Source: Streptomyces hawaiiensis (lineage in GTDB: Bacteria > Actinomycetota > Actinomycetes > Streptomycetales > Streptomycetaceae). From it: DNA of 64,000 bases. The notes below the pieces were generated by a model. That model saw only the letters and a program-made list of their open reading frames with translations, made no database searches and was not told the origin of the DNA. This document shows positions 63,459 through 64,000 of the stretch, one piece after another. Numbering within the stretch: the stretch's first letter is position 1; every line of letters starts with the position of its first letter. The DNA lies in contig NZ_CP021978.1 of the NCBI RefSeq assembly GCF_004803895.1, forward strand, positions 1,054,001-1,118,000, given 5' to 3'. The position numbers were made by a program, and so were the translations under genes.

Positions 63459-64000
63459 ATGAATGTGACCGGTCACACAAGGCGCCCGGCGAGCATCCGG
63501 GACGTCGCCACGGCCGCCGGGGTCTCGTACCAGACGGTCTCGCGGGTGATCAACGGCCATCCCAGCGTCCGGCCGTCCACCCGGGAGCGGGTGCTGGCCG
63601 CCATCGAGGATCTGGGCTTCCGGCGCAACGCCACGGCCCTCGCCCTGGCCAGCGGGCGCACCCGTACCGTGACCGTGCTCACCGCGAACACGACCCACTA
63701 CGGCTACGCCTCGATCCTGCAGGGCATCGAGGAGTCCGCCCGCGCCGCGTCCTACGCCGTGGGGATCGGTGTTCTGGAATCCGCCGAGGACGCGGCCGTC
63801 GCCGCCGAGGTGCAGCGCGCGACGGACGCGGGCGGCGGGATCGTCGTGATCGCCTACGATCCCGCCGGTGTACGGGCGCTGGAGGCCGTGCCCACCGGGC
63901 TGCCGGTGGTGGGCGTGGTCGAGACCCCGGCGAGCCCGCCCGGCGGCGAGAGCCCGTGGGTGTGGACCGACGACCGCGAGGCCGCCTACCAGGCGACCCG
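63459..64000 (+). CDS. LacI-family transcriptional regulator, cut by window edge
   Basis: The visible 180 residues start MNVTGHTRRPASIRDVAT with the LacI helix-turn-helix (VATAAGVSYQTVSRVINGHPSV) and the hinge LGFRRNATALALASGRTRTV, followed by the beginning of the sugar-sensing domain. The gene runs off the window. It is divergent from the GH36 alpha-galactosidase and probably represses it. Two identical palindromes surround the start; the second, 63464-63477, lies inside codons 2-7, so repressor binding would cover its own gene. The likely inducer is a galactoside. Confidence 0.92.
   Translation, partial: MNVTGHTRRPASIRDVATAAGVSYQTVSRVINGHPSVRPSTRERVLAAIEDLGFRRNATALALASGRTRTVTVLTANTTHYGYASILQGIEESARAASYAVGIGVLESAEDAAVAAEVQRATDAGGGIVVIAYDPAGVRALEAVPTGLPVVGVVETPASPPGGESPWVWTDDREAAYQAT
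63464..63477. promoter_or_regulatory. LacI-family operator 2, inside the coding sequence
   Basis: TGTGACCGGTCACA repeats operator 1 exactly and lies inside the first codons of the LacI gene. Confidence 0.8.

Noticed and set aside
1..64000. tRNA, rRNA, CRISPR, transposon or prophage elements
   Set aside because: No cloverleaf, spaced repeat array, transposase, integrase or long terminal inverted repeats were seen.

Overview
This 64 kb window is chromosomal DNA of a Streptomyces-type actinomycete. The evidence is very high GC with near-saturated G/C at third codon positions, GTG and even TTG starts, many 4-bp GTGA/ATGA gene overlaps, and gene families typical of Streptomyces (TerD, DUF6643-like, Rv1733c-like, DUF4865, SHOCT, anti-sigma-type ATP-binding protein, CebR box, Tat- and CBM2-bearing secreted enzymes). 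I see no tRNA or rRNA genes, CRISPR array, insertion sequence, phage block or integration site. The first (TerD) and last (LacI) genes are cut by the window edges.

Layout. 1-9.6 kb holds housekeeping and unknown genes: TerD, a Pro/Gln-rich small protein, a MOSC protein, an Rv1733c-like membrane protein, a beta-helix/AAA+ fusion, a large membrane alpha/beta hydrolase, a DeoR regulator and an SRPBCC protein. 9.6-19.8 kb holds a Cds1-like PLP enzyme, an ATP-binding anti-sigma-like protein, a SHOCT protein, a TetR-DUF4865-phosphotriesterase-like operon, a dehydrogenase/PPOX pair, a ROK repressor, AlkB and an RlmG-like methyltransferase. 19.8-22.4 kb is a compact amino-sugar/tagatose-type module (class II aldolase plus SIS isomerase, divergent from a DeoR/AgaR-like regulator). 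22.5-29.5 kb holds a GH15 enzyme, a copper module (secreted His-rich protein divergent from CopZ-CopA, with two CsoR-type boxes), a methyltransferase and a PAP2 phosphatase.

29.5-36.1 kb is a seven-gene minus-strand carbohydrate operon: Gfo/Idh/MocA oxidoreductase, PmoA/DUF6807, cupin, solute-binding lipoprotein, two permeases and a YesL-like protein, preceded by a LacI-type operator. 36.5-43.2 kb holds a secreted S33 peptidase, a hemerythrin, a 56-residue hydrophobic protein, a CASTOR/POLLUX-like ion channel and a Tat-exported L-glutamate-oxidase-like flavoenzyme. 43.4-46.4 kb is a complete TctCBA tripartite tricarboxylate transporter. 46.4-53.1 kb is a second sugar operon (two permeases, solute-binding protein, LacI, DUF2264) whose repressor is encoded inside it.

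53.1-56.6 kb is an iron-uptake operon with a fused EfeU-EfeO followed by EfeB. 56.8-59.9 kb is a secreted plant-polysaccharide pair, an SGNH esterase-CBM2 and a GH5 mannanase-FN3-CBM2, headed by a perfect CebR box inside a 34-bp palindrome. The window ends with a surface acyltransferase and a GH36 alpha-galactosidase divergent from a LacI regulator that has twin operators. Overall, much of the second half serves sensing, import and breakdown of plant-derived sugars. The points most worth a second look are the beta-helix/AAA+ fusion, a likely frameshift in the copper-locus secreted protein, the LGOX-like oxidase, the EfeU-EfeO fusion, the two orphan carbohydrate operons, and several promoters that look leaderless with the operator on or beside the start codon.
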